Positions 1-9,988 are shown, counted from the first letter of the stretch. The stretch is 32,746 nucleotides of DNA from a cf. Phormidesmis sp. LEGE 11477 (GCF_015207105.1 NZ_JADEXO010000070.1:1-32746); one strand, 5' to 3'. Made by a program: numbers and translations. The notes: generated by a model not told the origin, from the sequence alone.

Positions 1-78
1 ATTCTGGCCATACCAAAGGCTAGCAATGGTGACGAAAATACCCACTAACAGGGTCAAAATAGGACTTGGAATATTCAC
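1..78 (-). CDS. ctaC: Cytochrome c oxidase subunit II, N-terminus only (cut by window edge)
   Basis: The reverse strand from a GTG at 78-76 gives 26 codons beginning VNIPSPILTLLVG and continuing through a hydrophobic stretch to SLWYGQN. This matches the conserved start of cyanobacterial aa3-type oxidase subunit II (CtaC/CoxB), the copper-carrying subunit of the terminal oxidase. An in-frame TGA lies four codons upstream of the GTG, so no earlier start is possible. The segment shown is the N-terminal signal or membrane anchor. The CuA domain would lie outside the window. It diverges from the haem A synthesis genes ctaA and ctaB, the arrangement usual in cyanobacteria, which supports the call although only 26 residues are visible. 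Confidence 0.75.
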   Translation of the reverse strand, partial: MNIPSPILTLLVGIFVTIASLWYGQN

Positions 79-861
79 AGTGGTGATTCACGGACCTAAA
101 CGAGTCCGGCTAACGAAGGGGGGGGTGAGTTGAGCTGGCAATCGAGAGCGCAGGCTGGTCGAGTTTTGTTGCCTCACACAAGGTAGCGCTATTTCTATCG
201 GTATGAGTGCTTTGTTAAACGATTGTTTTGCGCTTTAATCTTTTCTCCATAATCAGCTCTTTTTGGCGAGCCCATAAAGAACCTTAGAGCTGTCTGTCCA
301 GCATTTCCACTCATTTTTGCTTTGAAGTAGAAAAATAGGTGAGAGAGACGTAAGCCAGATGCTATTCCGGGTGCTGTTTCTAATGGGATCGAGGCTAACT
401 TATGGTTTACGTTTACACAGTGGCTGTATAAGCTAATACACTCATCTGGGCTCGCTGCAAATACTAGCGAGAACAGCACTCTGATAGCATTTGCAGCCAT
501 CGAGCGATCGCTCGATTGACTTGGAAACAGACACAATAAATAACAATATTAAGCAAGATTAAGCGTTTAAAGACGTATCTAAAGGAAAATGTCTACGTTC
601 AGAGAATATTTAGTTCGTTGCGCTATATTTTCACTCAGCAGCATTGAAGTCTTGCCAAAAACTCCTGCCGAAATCTTGCCGACAAGATTCGGCTGAGAGT
701 AATAACAAAAAGCAGCACAGCAGAAATACGAAACAAACCTTAAGAACGAAGCTAAACAGGTTTGGCTTCTGATGAGACTACTAGAATTTATCTAGAGTGC
801 TCTGGGCTGACACTCAAACGAAGACTCTTTTTTAGTCAATTACCTCTTTAGACCTCTCTAC
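79..861. other. Long intergenic region between divergent ctaC and ctaA
   Basis: This 783-bp stretch separates the divergent oxidase genes and should hold both promoters. A reverse-strand open frame of 113 codons (195-536) is present, but it has no recognisable domain and unconvincing composition, so I do not call it a gene. A HIP1 site lies near 502-509. The one strong structure is the hairpin at 667-693. No tRNA, insertion sequence or repeat array is visible. Confidence 0.5.
667..693. other. Strong hairpin in the ctaC-ctaA intergenic region
   Basis: Arms GCCGAAATCTTG (667-678) and CAAGATTCGGC (683-693) pair fully except for one bulged A, closing a CCGA tetraloop. No T-run follows on the plus strand. 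On the minus strand a short T-run (AGGAGTTTTTGG) follows, so it could end a minus-strand transcript or be a protein-binding palindrome. Function unknown. Confidence 0.5.
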
Positions 862-1893
862 ATGGCTAACTCTAGCTCGTTCAACTTCAATTTTCTGAAA
901 GCCGTCCCTTCAGCGAACACTTCAGTGAATACCGTAGATAGCTATTGCCTAGATTCGGCAGAAATAACCTTTATTCGGCGCTGGGTTTGGAAGATGGCTT
1001 TGGCGACGTTAGCACTGATGGCCGTGGGCAGCGCCACTAGGGTGATGAATGCTGGTCTTGCCTGCCCCGACTGGCCTTTGTGCTACGGCCAGCTAGTCCC
1101 GACCGCTCAGATGAACCTCAGGGTGTTTCTAGAGTGGTTTCATCGTGTGGATGCTTCTTTGATCGGCTTAATGGCGATTGGACTAGTGGGTCTGTGTGCG
1201 TGGTATCGGCGATCGCTGCCTACTTGGCTACCTTGGGCGGCGGTGGGCGCTTTGTTCTTGATTGTGGTGCAAGGTATTTTAGGCGGTCTGACCGTGATTG
1301 AGCTGCTGCGATTCGACATCGTCACAGCCCATCTAGGAACGGCGCTACTGTTCTTTTGTAGCTTGCTTGTGATCGCTCTATTCCTGCTGCCTTATCGCCC
1401 CACTGGTAATACTGGCAAGCTGCCCTGGCTAGGGCTATCCGCCGCTGGGCTGGTCTATGGTCAGAGCATAATCGGTGGCCTAGTAGCCTCTAGATGGGCC
1501 GCCCATCAGTGTTTTGGTCTCTCCGAGCTGTGCAACATGATGAACGCGCACATTGCTGGCGTGCTCCCACCGACGTTGGCAGTACTGCTGCTAGTAATCA
1601 GCGTCTGGCGGACACCTGCGCTCAACAGCCATTTGCGGATACTGGCAAACGCTGCGGGCGGGTTAGTTGTTCTACAAATTTTGCTCGGGATCGCCACACT
1701 TAAGCTGCAGCTACAGGTAGAGCCGCTAACGGTTTGTCATCAGACTATCGGCGCAGCTCTGCTAGGTACGTTAGTCGGGTTTTCAGTACTGTCTCTACGC
1801 GACTATCGAGCTCCACACAACTACCGGGCTCCGCTAGAGGTACCTGCACCTGATCAGCAAATGACTTCTCCCACTTCTTCAGCAGCTTTGTAG
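862..1893 (+). CDS. ctaA: Haem A synthase (COX15/CtaA family)
   Basis: This integral membrane enzyme oxidises the C8 methyl of haem O to give haem A for the aa3-type oxidase. The 343 residues contain about eight membrane segments and the four conserved haem-ligand histidines: H94 (in EWFHR), H157 (TAHLG), H230 (NAH) and H293 (CHQT). Two cysteine pairs sit in the extracytoplasmic loops, C68/C74 (ACPDWPLC) and C217/C224, as in type-A CtaA proteins. The GSATRVMNAGLACPDWPLCY block is diagnostic. The first ~35 residues are a polar extension and the start codon has no clear Shine-Dalgarno, so a later start is possible. ctaB follows 139 nt downstream in the same direction, and the gene diverges from ctaC. 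Confidence 0.95.
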   Translation: MANSSSFNFNFLKAVPSANTSVNTVDSYCLDSAEITFIRRWVWKMALATLALMAVGSATRVMNAGLACPDWPLCYGQLVPTAQMNLRVFLEWFHRVDASLIGLMAIGLVGLCAWYRRSLPTWLPWAAVGALFLIVVQGILGGLTVIELLRFDIVTAHLGTALLFFCSLLVIALFLLPYRPTGNTGKLPWLGLSAAGLVYGQSIIGGLVASRWAAHQCFGLSELCNMMNAHIAGVLPPTLAVLLLVISVWRTPALNSHLRILANAAGGLVVLQILLGIATLKLQLQVEPLTVCHQTIGAALLGTLVGFSVLSLRDYRAPHNYRAPLEVPAPDQQMTSPTSSAAL

Positions 1894-2032
1894 CAGTAAC
1901 TCTTTAGCCTCTTTTAGAGCTGCCTCAAACCTGACTCAATCGCCTGCGCCAAACTCTTGTACTGAGTCTTGCGCTCAAGCAGCCTTTCACATTCTTTCTT
2001 GAACTTAATTGCAATAGGACTTTCCTTAAACT

Positions 2033-3010
2033 ATGCAAACCTCGATTTGGACCGCGCGACGCCATGACGGCCCCCGGCAGGTCATTCAAAGCTATTGGCA
2101 GCTGACTAAGCCGCGCATCATTCCACTGTTGCTGATCGAAACAGCAGCGGGGATGTGGGTTGCCGGAGAAGGCCGAGTCGGTCCAGTTTTGCTGTTGATC
2201 ACGCTGCTTAGTGGCACGCTGGCGGCGGCGTCAGCTCAAACGATCAACTGTATCTATGATCGCGATATTGACTACGATATGGAGCGGACTCGCCATCGCC
2301 CGATCCCATCCGGTCGAATTCAGCCTAGAGACGCTCTGCTGTTCGCGATAGTGATGGCAGTGCTGTCTTTCTCGCTATTGGTGACTTTTGCTAACCTGCT
2401 CAGCGCTAGTCTGGCAATGTTGGGGATCTTGGTCTATGTAGGCGTTTACACCTTTTGGCTAAAGCGGTCTTCACCGCAGAATATTGTGATTGGGGGTGCA
2501 GCTGGCGCGATTCCACCGCTAGTAGGCTGGGCAGCAGTCACAGGCGAGCTGAGTTTAGCGGCCTGGGTGTTCTTTGCCATTGTGTTTGTCTGGACGCCGC
2601 CTCACTTTTGGGCACTGGCGATGCTGATCAAAGACGACTATGCCAAGGTGAATGTGCCAATGCTGCCAGTTGTCGTTGGTAATGAGGAGACAGCCAAGCA
2701 AATCTGGCGCTACACAGTTGGATTGGTTCCACTGACGCTGCTCATGGTGTATCCATTAGGTGCCTGTGGCGCAATCTATGGGTTGGGTGCCACAGCACTA
2801 GGTGCCCTTTTCCTAAAAAAAGCTTGGCAGCTACGCAATCAGTTCAATGATCGTGACCTGGCTAGAGACACTTTCAAATACTCTATTTTCTACATGATGC
2901 TGCTTGCGGTAGTCATGGTAATCGACTCGCTGCCACTTACCCGTTTTGGTATCAGCAGCTTAGTAAGCGGATTGCAGGGCATCTATCACTCGATTCCCAT
3001 AATTGGCTAA
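2033..3010 (+). CDS. ctaB: Protohaem IX farnesyltransferase (haem O synthase)
   Basis: This UbiA-superfamily membrane prenyltransferase transfers farnesyl from farnesyl diphosphate to haem B, giving haem O, the substrate of CtaA. The 325-residue length is typical. The first Asp-rich motif is [15 protein letters not shown] (residues 72-86), followed by [10 protein letters not shown]. The second conserved loop is [20 protein letters not shown] (193-212). About nine hydrophobic helices are visible. It lies 139 nt after ctaA, and its stop is 32 nt before the ABC ATPase, so ctaA, ctaB and the ABC genes may be co-transcribed. There is no obvious SD, which is common in cyanobacteria. Confidence 0.96.
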   Translation: MQTSIWTARRHDGPRQVIQSYWQLTKPRIIPLLLIETAAGMWVAGEGRVGPVLLLITLLSGTLAAASAQTINCIYDRDIDYDMERTRHRPIPSGRIQPRDALLFAIVMAVLSFSLLVTFANLLSASLAMLGILVYVGVYTFWLKRSSPQNIVIGGAAGAIPPLVGWAAVTGELSLAAWVFFAIVFVWTPPHFWALAMLIKDDYAKVNVPMLPVVVGNEETAKQIWRYTVGLVPLTLLMVYPLGACGAIYGLGATALGALFLKKAWQLRNQFNDRDLARDTFKYSIFYMMLLAVVMVIDSLPLTRFGISSLVSGLQGIYHSIPIIG

Positions 3011-3042
3011 TCTATAGTCATTCGCTACTCTTCATCGCTCCC

Positions 3043-4062
3043 ATGCCCCCTGCTGTTCTTGTCGAAAACCTTAAAAAATCCTATGGCAGCGTAGAAGCTG
3101 TAAAGGATGTTTCCTTTGCTATAGAGCCTGGTGAGATCTTTGGACTGCTAGGCCCTAATGGCGCAGGGAAAACAACCACCATTCGCTGCTTATGCACGCT
3201 AACTACGCCAGATGCTGGCAAACTGGAGCTGATGGGCGTTTCGGTATCGAACAATCCTCGAACGGCTCGGCAGCTACTAGGCTACATTGCTCAAGAAGTT
3301 GCTCCAGATAAAGTTCTAACAGGCCGAGAGCTACTGGAATTGCAGGCTGCGATCTATCACTTGCCAAAGACGCAGGCAAGAGAGCGGATCGATCAGATGC
3401 TGACGCTACTAGAAATTACCGACATTGCCGATAGACGAACAGGCAGCTATTCTGGCGGTCAATTAAAACGCCTAGATCTAGCGGCAGGACTGTTACACCA
3501 GCCCGCCGTGCTGATACTAGATGAGCCGACGGTGGGCTTAGATATTGAAAGTCGCTCGGCGGTATGGCGATTTTTGCGGCAGTTGCGCGAGCAGGGAACG
3601 ACAATTCTGCTGACTAGCCACTATCTAGAAGAAGTGGACGCGCTAGCTGGGCGAGTGGCGATTATTGACCGAGGCAAGGTGATTTCGACTGGGACACCTG
3701 CGGCGTTAAAAGCTGAAGTGGGGGGCGATCGCATCACCCTACGCATCAGAGAATTTACCGGTGACGATGAAGCCGAACATGCCCGCTCTCTGCTCGCTGA
3801 TTTGCCGGTTGTGCAAGATGTGATTATCAACAGCGCTCAGGGCAATTCTCTAAATCTGGTAGTGGATAAGGGGGGAGAGGCTTTACCTACAGTACAGGCC
3901 GCGCTCAAAGAAGCGGACTTACCGATCTTTGGTATTGCTCAGTCTCAGCCTAGTTTAGATGATGTCTATCTAGCGGCAACCGGTCGAACTCTGATGGACG
4001 CGGAGATGGCGGCAGTCGGCAAGCGAGATCTAAAAAAAGAGCGAAAGGCGAGCATGAAATAA
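3043..4062 (+). CDS. ABC-2 type exporter ATPase (DrrA/CcmA-like)
   Basis: This is the nucleotide-binding subunit of an ABC exporter. In its 339 residues, Walker A is GPNGAGKTT (38-46), the Q-loop Gln is Q84, the signature is SYSGGQ (135-140), Walker B is LILDEP (157-162) and the switch His is H193. The C-terminal ~130 residues match the accessory tail of daunorubicin-resistance type (DrrA) ATPases. The permease follows 95 nt downstream. The pair sits directly behind ctaAB, a neighbourhood I recall as recurrent in cyanobacteria. That hints at, but does not prove, a link to haem or oxidase biogenesis. The substrate cannot be read from the sequence. Confidence 0.93.
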   Translation: MPPAVLVENLKKSYGSVEAVKDVSFAIEPGEIFGLLGPNGAGKTTTIRCLCTLTTPDAGKLELMGVSVSNNPRTARQLLGYIAQEVAPDKVLTGRELLELQAAIYHLPKTQARERIDQMLTLLEITDIADRRTGSYSGGQLKRLDLAAGLLHQPAVLILDEPTVGLDIESRSAVWRFLRQLREQGTTILLTSHYLEEVDALAGRVAIIDRGKVISTGTPAALKAEVGGDRITLRIREFTGDDEAEHARSLLADLPVVQDVIINSAQGNSLNLVVDKGGEALPTVQAALKEADLPIFGIAQSQPSLDDVYLAATGRTLMDAEMAAVGKRDLKKERKASMK

Positions 4063-4157
4063 GCCAGCTAGAGTTGCGCTAGCCTAGATATAAGCCTAGA
4101 AAATTCAAGTCAGAATATCTATTGACCAAATCTGCAAGAAATATAATGAGTTGATCT

Positions 4158-5030
4158 ATGAGTCAATCTATTGCCTCTACTCCTATCGCTAACAATGCTG
4201 TTGCTCAGCTTCAATCACCGGGCACCAAAGAATTTATTCAAGAAACGGGCGCGCTCACCCGTCGCCTGTTCATCCAGCTTCAGAGGCGACCGACTACGCT
4301 AGTTGCTGGCGTCATCCAGCCTTTGATGTGGCTAATTTTATTTGGAGCGCTTTTTCAAAACGTGCCGAGTGACCTATTTGGCGAAAGCCGCAACTACGGT
4401 CAATTTCTCGGCGCGGGTATTATCGTTTTCACCGCTTTTGCGGGAGCGCTCAACGCGGGTTTGCCCGTGATGTTTGATCGCGAATTTGGCTTTCTCAATC
4501 GTTTGCTGGTAGCGCCCTTGGCTTCACGGTTTTCGATTGTGGTGGCTTCGGCGCTGTTTATTGCCACGATGAGTCTGATTCAGACAACGGCAATTGTCGG
4601 GCTGAGCGCGGTACTAGGCGCTGGATTGCCTGGCCCAGCAGGGCTGCTACTGATGACCTTTATCGTCCTGCTGCTGGTGTTTGGCGTGACGGCGCTGAGC
4701 TTAGGACTAGCCTTTGCACTACCGGGGCATATTGAGCTGCTAGCGGTGATTTTTATTACTAATCTGCCGCTGCTGTTTGCCAGTACTGCTTTGGTGCCTT
4801 TGTCATTCATGCCGTCTTGGCTACAGGTCGTGGCCAGCCTGAATCCGCTGAGCTATGCGATTGAGCCCATTCGCTATATCTATTTACACTCAGACTGGGA
4901 CTTTGGTAGTACGGTAATGCAGGCTCCGTTTGGCGATATTAGCCTGGGACTGGCAGTTGGACTATTGTTGACATTTAGCGTGGTGGCTCTGGCGACGATT
5001 CGTCCTTTGATTAGCCGTCGAATCAGCTAG
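4158..5030 (+). CDS. ABC-2 type transporter permease (DrrB-like)
   Basis: This membrane subunit is the partner of the preceding ATPase. The 290 residues hold a polar N-terminus (~40 aa) followed by six hydrophobic segments. The arrangement is that of ABC-2 permeases: a FDREFGFLNRLLVAPL coupling loop after TM2 and the conserved late segment with SFMPSWLQVVASLNPLSYAI before the last helix. Together with the ATPase it would form a two-plus-two exporter in the plasma or thylakoid membrane. Co-orientation and spacing support an operon. The exported compound is unknown. Confidence 0.92.
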   Translation: MSQSIASTPIANNAVAQLQSPGTKEFIQETGALTRRLFIQLQRRPTTLVAGVIQPLMWLILFGALFQNVPSDLFGESRNYGQFLGAGIIVFTAFAGALNAGLPVMFDREFGFLNRLLVAPLASRFSIVVASALFIATMSLIQTTAIVGLSAVLGAGLPGPAGLLLMTFIVLLLVFGVTALSLGLAFALPGHIELLAVIFITNLPLLFASTALVPLSFMPSWLQVVASLNPLSYAIEPIRYIYLHSDWDFGSTVMQAPFGDISLGLAVGLLLTFSVVALATIRPLISRRIS

Positions 5031-5143
5031 CGGCTATCTAAAAACGGGCCAAAAACGGGATCGGCACAAGTTTTCTGGCAAGAATAGCTACAGTTGATAG
5101 ACTGTTGGCAGCTCTTTTAAAAAACCTTTGGAGAAGTGAGTAG

Positions 5144-5503
5144 ATGCAAAAGGCTTTGGTTGGACTAGCGGGCTTGAGCGTGATGCTGGGGCTGGGTATG
5201 AGCGTTGGTGGGCTGGGTGCGATCGCGCAGGATTCTGGCATTGCCAATACGGCTGAAGACTTCAAGTCAGCAGATAGTGATAGTGGCTTTTTAGGCTCCA
5301 ACGTTGACATCTGGGATATCTTTCATCGCTCCGCGACGCTCTCTGGCGCTGGCGTTACCGACGAAGGCTTCCACCGCAGCCAAAGCCGCCGGATCAACCG
5401 CGAAGCTGAGTCCTTACGCGAACGTCAGCGGGCCATTATTATGGAGCAGCAAAACAGCGTAGAACAGCAGGACAGTGAAATAGTGCCTGAGACAGGCGAA
5501 TAA
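5144..5503 (+). CDS. Small secreted protein of unknown function
   Basis: The 119-residue product begins MQKALVGLAG and runs through a Gly/Leu-rich hydrophobic core to an Ala-Ile-Ala-Gln segment around residues 26-29, a typical Sec signal peptide with cleavage near AIA-Q. The mature part is polar and acidic. Its C-terminal third (residues ~85-115) is rich in Arg, Glu and Gln and looks helical. A good ribosome-binding site, GGAGA at 5130-5134, fixes the ATG. A rho-independent terminator at 5634-5666 ends the transcript. I do not recognise the family. It is probably periplasmic or lumenal, and nothing in the neighbourhood states a function. Confidence 0.75.
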   Translation: MQKALVGLAGLSVMLGLGMSVGGLGAIAQDSGIANTAEDFKSADSDSGFLGSNVDIWDIFHRSATLSGAGVTDEGFHRSQSRRINREAESLRERQRAIIMEQQNSVEQQDSEIVPETGE

Positions 5504-5633
5504 CTTTTGTCAGACTGAATTGACTTCCAGCTCTTACGACTGAGATTGATTCGCGACTAGATCAATTCACTGTTGAGCCAATTTGCTATCAACTGGCCCT
5601 CTGATAGCCTTACCTTTACAACTTTGATAGATA

Positions 5634-5666
5634 GGCACCCGACCACCTGCGTTTGGGTGCTTTTTG
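5634..5666 (+). terminator. Rho-independent terminator after the small secreted protein
   Basis: GCACCC (5635-5640) pairs perfectly with GGGTGC (5655-5660) around a 14-nt loop and is followed at once by five T residues. It is placed 130 nt after the stop of the secreted-protein gene and 94 nt before valS, so it probably insulates valS from upstream transcription. Confidence 0.75.
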
Positions 5667-5726
5667 CTATTACTAGCTCAGTGGATCAGGTCGCCAGATG
5701 TATGAGCGTTCAAATCACTGCTACCA
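5664..5726 (+). pseudogene. Possible decayed tRNA relic
   Basis: TAGCTCAGTGGAT (5674-5686) looks like a tRNA D-arm, and GTTCAAATC (5708-5716) looks like a T-loop followed by an acceptor-like CTGCTACCA. The two elements are only 34 nt apart against about 45 in an intact tRNA. The T-stem pairs poorly and no clear anticodon stem can be drawn. If real, it is a tRNA that has lost about 11 nt. It could be chance. Confidence 0.25.
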
Positions 5727-5759
5727 TTTAGCTGATCAACCCTTGCTTATCCCTTTGCA

Positions 5760-8700
5760 ATGACTGCCACCACCCCTGCCCTCGCCAGCCAGTACGATCC
5801 CACGACCACTGAAACCAAGTGGCAAGACTACTGGCAGCAAAAAGAGGTCTTTAAAGCCGACCCTAGCAAAGGTGGTGAGCCGTTTTGTGTGATGATTCCG
5901 CCGCCAAACGTCACGGGCAGTCTGCATATAGGCCACGCTTTTGAGCAGGCGCTGATCGATACCGTCGTTCGCTATCAGCGGATGAAGGGAAAAAATACGC
6001 TGTATTTGCCAGGGACTGATCACGCCAGCATCGCCGTTCAAACGATTCTAGAGCAGCAGTTTGCTGATGAAGGCCAAACCCGCGAGTCGGTTGGGCGAGA
6101 GCGGTTTCTAGAACGGGCTTGGGAATGGAAGCGCGAGTCGGGTGGGACGATTGTCGGACAGTTACTCAAACTAGGCATCTCGGCGGACTGGTCTCGTGAG
6201 CGCTTCACGATGGATGAAGGGCTTTCTACAGCGGTACTGACGGCGTTTAATCAGCTTTATGAAGAGGGGCTGATCTATCGCGGCAGCTATATGGTGAACT
6301 GGTGCCCAGCCAGTCAATCGGCAGTCTCTGATCTAGAAGTAGAAAATAAGGAAGTCGATGGCAAGCTATGGCACTTCCGCTATCCGCTAGTCGGCGAAGA
6401 AGGTGAGCTAGAAGTTGCCACGACTCGCCCTGAAACTATGCTGGGGGATACGGCAGTCGCGGTGAATCCTAATGATGAACGCTATCGGCATCTGATTGGC
6501 AAGAAGCTGTGGCTACCGATTGCCGATCGAGAGATTCCTATTATTGGCGATGAGTTTGTTGATTCAGAGTTTGGTACAGGCTGTGTGAAGGTGACACCCG
6601 CCCACGATCCGAATGACTTTAAGATGGGTAAGCGTCACGACCTGCCAGTTATCAACATTTTGAACAAAGACGGCACGCTCAATGAGAATGCGGGCACAGA
6701 CTTTGTTGGAGTTGATCGCTTCGTAGCCCGCGATATGGTGATCGAGAAGCTCACTGCAGAAGGCCGGATGGGGGAGATTGAAGACTATCGCCATTCTGTT
6801 CCTTATAGCGATCGCGGCAAAGTCCCGGTCGAACCGTTGATCTCTACTCAGTGGTTTGTCAAAATCGAACCGCTGGCTCAGCAAGCACTGACCGCCCTCG
6901 ATCAGAAAAGCGATCCGCAGTTTGTGCCCGAACGCTGGACCAAAGTCTACCGCGACTGGTTAGTGAATCTGAACGATTGGTGTATCTCTCGTCAGCTGTG
7001 GTGGGGACATCAGATTCCTGCTTGGTATGTCGTCACCGCAACAGATGGCGAAATTTGTGATGACACACCGTTTGTTGTCGCTAAAAATGAAGGAGAAGCC
7101 TGGGAAAAGGCAAAAGCTAAGTACGGCGACGACATTCAGCTCAAACAAGATCCAGACGTACTCGATACCTGGTTTTCTTCGGGTTTGTGGCCGATGTCTA
7201 CCCTAGGCTGGCCAAATACAGACGCGCCTGACTATCAGTTTTACTATCCGACTCAGACTCTGGTTACTGGATTTGACATTATCTTTTTCTGGGTGGCTAG
7301 GATGACGCTGATGGCGGGTCACTTTACTGGCAAGATGCCATTTGAAACCGTCTACATTCACGGTTTGGTTCGCGATGAAAACAACCAAAAGATGTCGAAA
7401 TCGAAGGGCAACGGCATCGATCCGCTAGTGCTGATCGGCAAGTATGGAACCGATGCCCTGCGCTATACGTTGGTGCGCGAGGTAGCGGGCGCAGGCCAGG
7501 ATATTCGCCTAGACTACGACCGACAAACCGATGAATCTTCAGCAGTAGAAGCCTCTCGTAATTTCACCAACAAGCTTTGGAATGCCTCTCGCTTTGTGAT
7601 GATGAACTTAGATGGGCAGTCGCCCTCTGCGCTAGGGATGCCGGGTAGTGCCGGGCCTTTGGAACTCACAGATCAGTGGATCATATCAAAGTTTCATCAG
7701 GCGGCAGGGCGATCGCGCACCCATCTAGACAAATACGGCATGGGCGAAGCTGCTAAGGATCTGTATGAATTTACCCGAGGCGACTTTTGCGACTGGTATA
7801 TCGAGCTTGTCAAACCGCGTCTGTATGGCGAAGGTGAAACTAAGAGAACCGCGCAACAGACTTTGGCCTACGTTTTAGAAGGCATTCTCAAACTGTTGCA
7901 TCCTTTCATGCCCCATATTACAGAGGAGCTGTGGCATACGCTCACGGGGGTAGGCGAAGAAGACTGCCTGGCCTTACAGCGCTACCCTGAGCCAGAATCC
8001 GAAAAGATCAACAGTGAGTTAGAACAGCAGTTTGAATTGTTGTTTGATGTAATCAGAACAATTCGCAACTTGCGAGCAGAAGCAGGGGTAAAGCCTTCTG
8101 CAAAGATTGAAGCTATTCTCAAGACCGATAGCCCCGATGAGCTAGCAGTACTAGAGTCTACGCAGGCTTATATCCAGGCGATGGCGAGAGTAGAAACGTT
8201 AGCCATTCAAAACACGGATTTGGCTCCAGAGTCGGAGATAGTCGCAGAGACGCTGACTGTTTCTAGAGCCGCAGAAATCGTTGAAACGGCAGCGCCTGGA
8301 ACCGTTAATTCTACACTTGAGCGACTTTCAAAAACCTATCGCGACCCGTCGGATGTCTCCGCTTGGGAAAAAGCATTGGATGCGGTCTTACAGTTTCTAG
8401 ACGAGCCTGTTAAGTACTTTCAACTGTTTTTTAGCGATTATAAAAAACCAGCGCTGTCTCTAGCGATAATTCTAGGCACGGTGATAACCTACCGCGTACT
8501 CGATTCGATGCTCGATTCTATTGATGAGGTGCCTGGTCTCAGAGGATTGTTCCAATTAGTGGGACTGTTCTACGTGGGTCGATTGGGTGTGAGGCGACTG
8601 TTTAAGGCAGAAGCGCGCGATCGCACATTCGCTGAATTGAAAGAGATCTGGAGCAGGATTGCGGGCGATCGCACCTCAGCAGAACCAGAACCTGCCGCTC

Positions 8701-9125
8701 AATCTATCAGCCAACCAGCAGAGCCCTACATCGAAGAAGAATCTGCTGCACAAGAAGAGACGACAGCCGTAGAGACGATAGAAGTAACACCTGCCCCAGA
8801 AGGTGTATCCCCAGCCGACCTAGTTCGAGCCACTTCGCAACCGATGCCAGAGTCAGGCGATCAGCGAAAGATGTTTGCTGGCGTAACGGGCACCGTGCAG
8901 GTGCTGATCCCGCTGACGGGCGTTGTCGATGTCGATGCGCTGCGGGCAAAGCTAGAGAAAGATCTAGCGAAGGCAGAAGGTGAGATGAAGTCTCTGAACG
9001 GTCGTTTGGGCAATCAGGGATTCGTCAATCAGGCACCAGCAGAGGTAGTGCAGGGGGCCAGAGACGCACTGGCTGAAGCCGAAAAGCAAGCGACACTGGT
9101 GAGAGAGCGGCTAGCTATGCTGTAG
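5760..9125 (+). CDS. valS: Valyl-tRNA synthetase with inserted CAAD membrane domain
   Basis: This class Ia synthetase charges tRNA-Val. The HIGH motif is H56-I57-G58-H59 within [14 protein letters not shown] and KMSKS is residues 544-548. Between them lie the CP1 editing domain and the Rossmann core, followed by the helical anticodon-binding domain to about residue 810. The protein is 1121 residues, about 200 longer than bacterial ValRS. The extra part (~815-1035) contains a CAAD domain with two predicted membrane helices (~897-914 and ~926-943) and a long acidic, Ala/Glu/Pro-rich linker. It lies before the C-terminal coiled-coil tRNA arm ([17 protein letters not shown] to the end). CAAD is the known cyanobacterial appendage that anchors synthetases to thylakoids. 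No strong SD precedes the ATG. Confidence 0.97.
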   Translation: MTATTPALASQYDPTTTETKWQDYWQQKEVFKADPSKGGEPFCVMIPPPNVTGSLHIGHAFEQALIDTVVRYQRMKGKNTLYLPGTDHASIAVQTILEQQFADEGQTRESVGRERFLERAWEWKRESGGTIVGQLLKLGISADWSRERFTMDEGLSTAVLTAFNQLYEEGLIYRGSYMVNWCPASQSAVSDLEVENKEVDGKLWHFRYPLVGEEGELEVATTRPETMLGDTAVAVNPNDERYRHLIGKKLWLPIADREIPIIGDEFVDSEFGTGCVKVTPAHDPNDFKMGKRHDLPVINILNKDGTLNENAGTDFVGVDRFVARDMVIEKLTAEGRMGEIEDYRHSVPYSDRGKVPVEPLISTQWFVKIEPLAQQALTALDQKSDPQFVPERWTKVYRDWLVNLNDWCISRQLWWGHQIPAWYVVTATDGEICDDTPFVVAKNEGEAWEKAKAKYGDDIQLKQDPDVLDTWFSSGLWPMSTLGWPNTDAPDYQFYYPTQTLVTGFDIIFFWVARMTLMAGHFTGKMPFETVYIHGLVRDENNQKMSKSKGNGIDPLVLIGKYGTDALRYTLVREVAGAGQDIRLDYDRQTDESSAVEASRNFTNKLWNASRFVMMNLDGQSPSALGMPGSAGPLELTDQWIISKFHQAAGRSRTHLDKYGMGEAAKDLYEFTRGDFCDWYIELVKPRLYGEGETKRTAQQTLAYVLEGILKLLHPFMPHITEELWHTLTGVGEEDCLALQRYPEPESEKINSELEQQFELLFDVIRTIRNLRAEAGVKPSAKIEAILKTDSPDELAVLESTQAYIQAMARVETLAIQNTDLAPESEIVAETLTVSRAAEIVETAAPGTVNSTLERLSKTYRDPSDVSAWEKALDAVLQFLDEPVKYFQLFFSDYKKPALSLAIILGTVITYRVLDSMLDSIDEVPGLRGLFQLVGLFYVGRLGVRRLFKAEARDRTFAELKEIWSRIAGDRTSAEPEPAAQSISQPAEPYIEEESAAQEETTAVETIEVTPAPEGVSPADLVRATSQPMPESGDQRKMFAGVTGTVQVLIPLTGVVDVDALRAKLEKDLAKAEGEMKSLNGRLGNQGFVNQAPAEVVQGARDALAEAEKQATLVRERLAML

Positions 9126-9185
9126 AAGCTCATTGCTTCTGAACCGAGCCAATTGACTGAAGCCTATATTAGAACGGCCTGCTTT

Positions 9186-9461
9186 TTACAACCAGTCTTG
9201 CAGTTCAGTCAGCGTTGAAAAATCTGGTAGCAAGTCGCATAGAGCATCTAGCTCCTCTATCGTTAGTTCCCTGATTTGGGCGCTAACGGTTTCAGGGAGT
9301 TCACCTAACAGCTTTTGCGAAACTCGTAGAATGACGTTAGCTTTTCCCTCTTGAAGTCCTTCTCGATAGCCTTCTTTGTAACCATCCCAGTAACCTTCTT
9401 GATAGAGCCTTGTTTCTTTAACAGAAATGTCCAGCATGGCTTCTATCTCAATTTGGCTCAA
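9186..9461 (-). pseudogene. C-terminal fragment of a DUF2887/DUF4351 (Rpn-like) protein
   Basis: The frame starts at a TTG and encodes 91 residues that align with the last third of the intact protein at 11421-12272 (IEAMLDI, ETRLYQEG, then the DUF4351-like LGELPETVSAQIRELTIEEL and a terminal LQDWL). The PD-(D/E)XK catalytic domain is absent. Reading past the TTG upstream still gives EQLS, matching the family, before homology stops inside the neighbouring copy. This therefore looks like a fragment left by recombination between tandem copies. A run of G(Y/W)xxGYxEG repeats (YWDGYKEGYREGLQEG) marks the usual charged linker. It overlaps the stop of the upstream copy by 4 nt. Confidence 0.7.
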
Positions 9462-9988
9462 CTGCTCGGGTCTGTATCAGGTAATTGTAGCCATTCTTGT
9501 AGCTTGGTCAGCGTTGAAAGATCTGACAGTGAGTCGCCTAGACACTCTATATCTTCTATTGGTAGTTCCCTGATCCGAGTGCTGATAGCCTCTGGCAGTT
9601 CACCTATCTGATTTTTCAAAAGTCGTAGGATGAGGTTGGCTTCACCCTCTTGACGGCCCTCTTGACGACCCTCCTGGTAAAGTCTGGTTTCTTTAACGGG
9701 AATATCTAGCATTGTTCCAATCTCACTTCGGCTTAGCTGCTCAAATTTGTACCAAATAATTGTGGCTACCATGTCTATAATGACACGGCTTTCTTCGGCT
9801 GTGGCTTCTGTTTGGGCTCTGCTGATCAGATTGCGAGCGTCGGTGACCGCAGCACTTTCGTCTACGGTCGTTAGTACCATCAGCCCCACCCAAAGCGGTA
9901 GCTGTCGAATATCACCTAGCTCGTCTAGATAAACTCGTTGAACCTGTTCGCCGTTCAGGGCAAGATCTTCTAGCGCCGGCTTCTCCAA
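9458..9988 (-). pseudogene. N-terminally truncated DUF2887/DUF4351 (Rpn-like) protein
   Basis: This 176-residue frame begins at a TTG. From about residue 11 it matches the intact paralogue at 11421-12272: GEQVQRVYLDELGDI against GEQVHRIYLNELGDI, then LPLWVGLMVLTT, the RAQ-(T/V)-ET segment, IIDMVATIIWYKFEQLSRSEI and the DUF4351 tail. The N-terminal ~115 residues carrying the presumed catalytic Asp/Glu/Gln of the PD-(D/E)XK fold are missing. Its start lies inside the 3' end of the metalloprotease gene (19-nt overlap), suggesting the metalloprotease replaced the lost half. Its C-terminus (DTDPSS) differs from the family where it meets the next fragment. Probably non-functional, although a free DUF4351 protein cannot be excluded. 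Confidence 0.7.

Noticed and set aside
195-536. 113-codon reverse-strand open frame upstream of ctaA
   Set aside because: No recognisable domain, no convincing ribosome-binding site and a composition unlike neighbouring genes; treated as chance within a regulatory region.
4142-4147. Perfect TATAAT just before the ABC permease
   Set aside because: The nearest TTGACC is only 14 nt away and transcription would begin a few nt from the ATG, leaving no leader; probably chance in an AT-rich gap.
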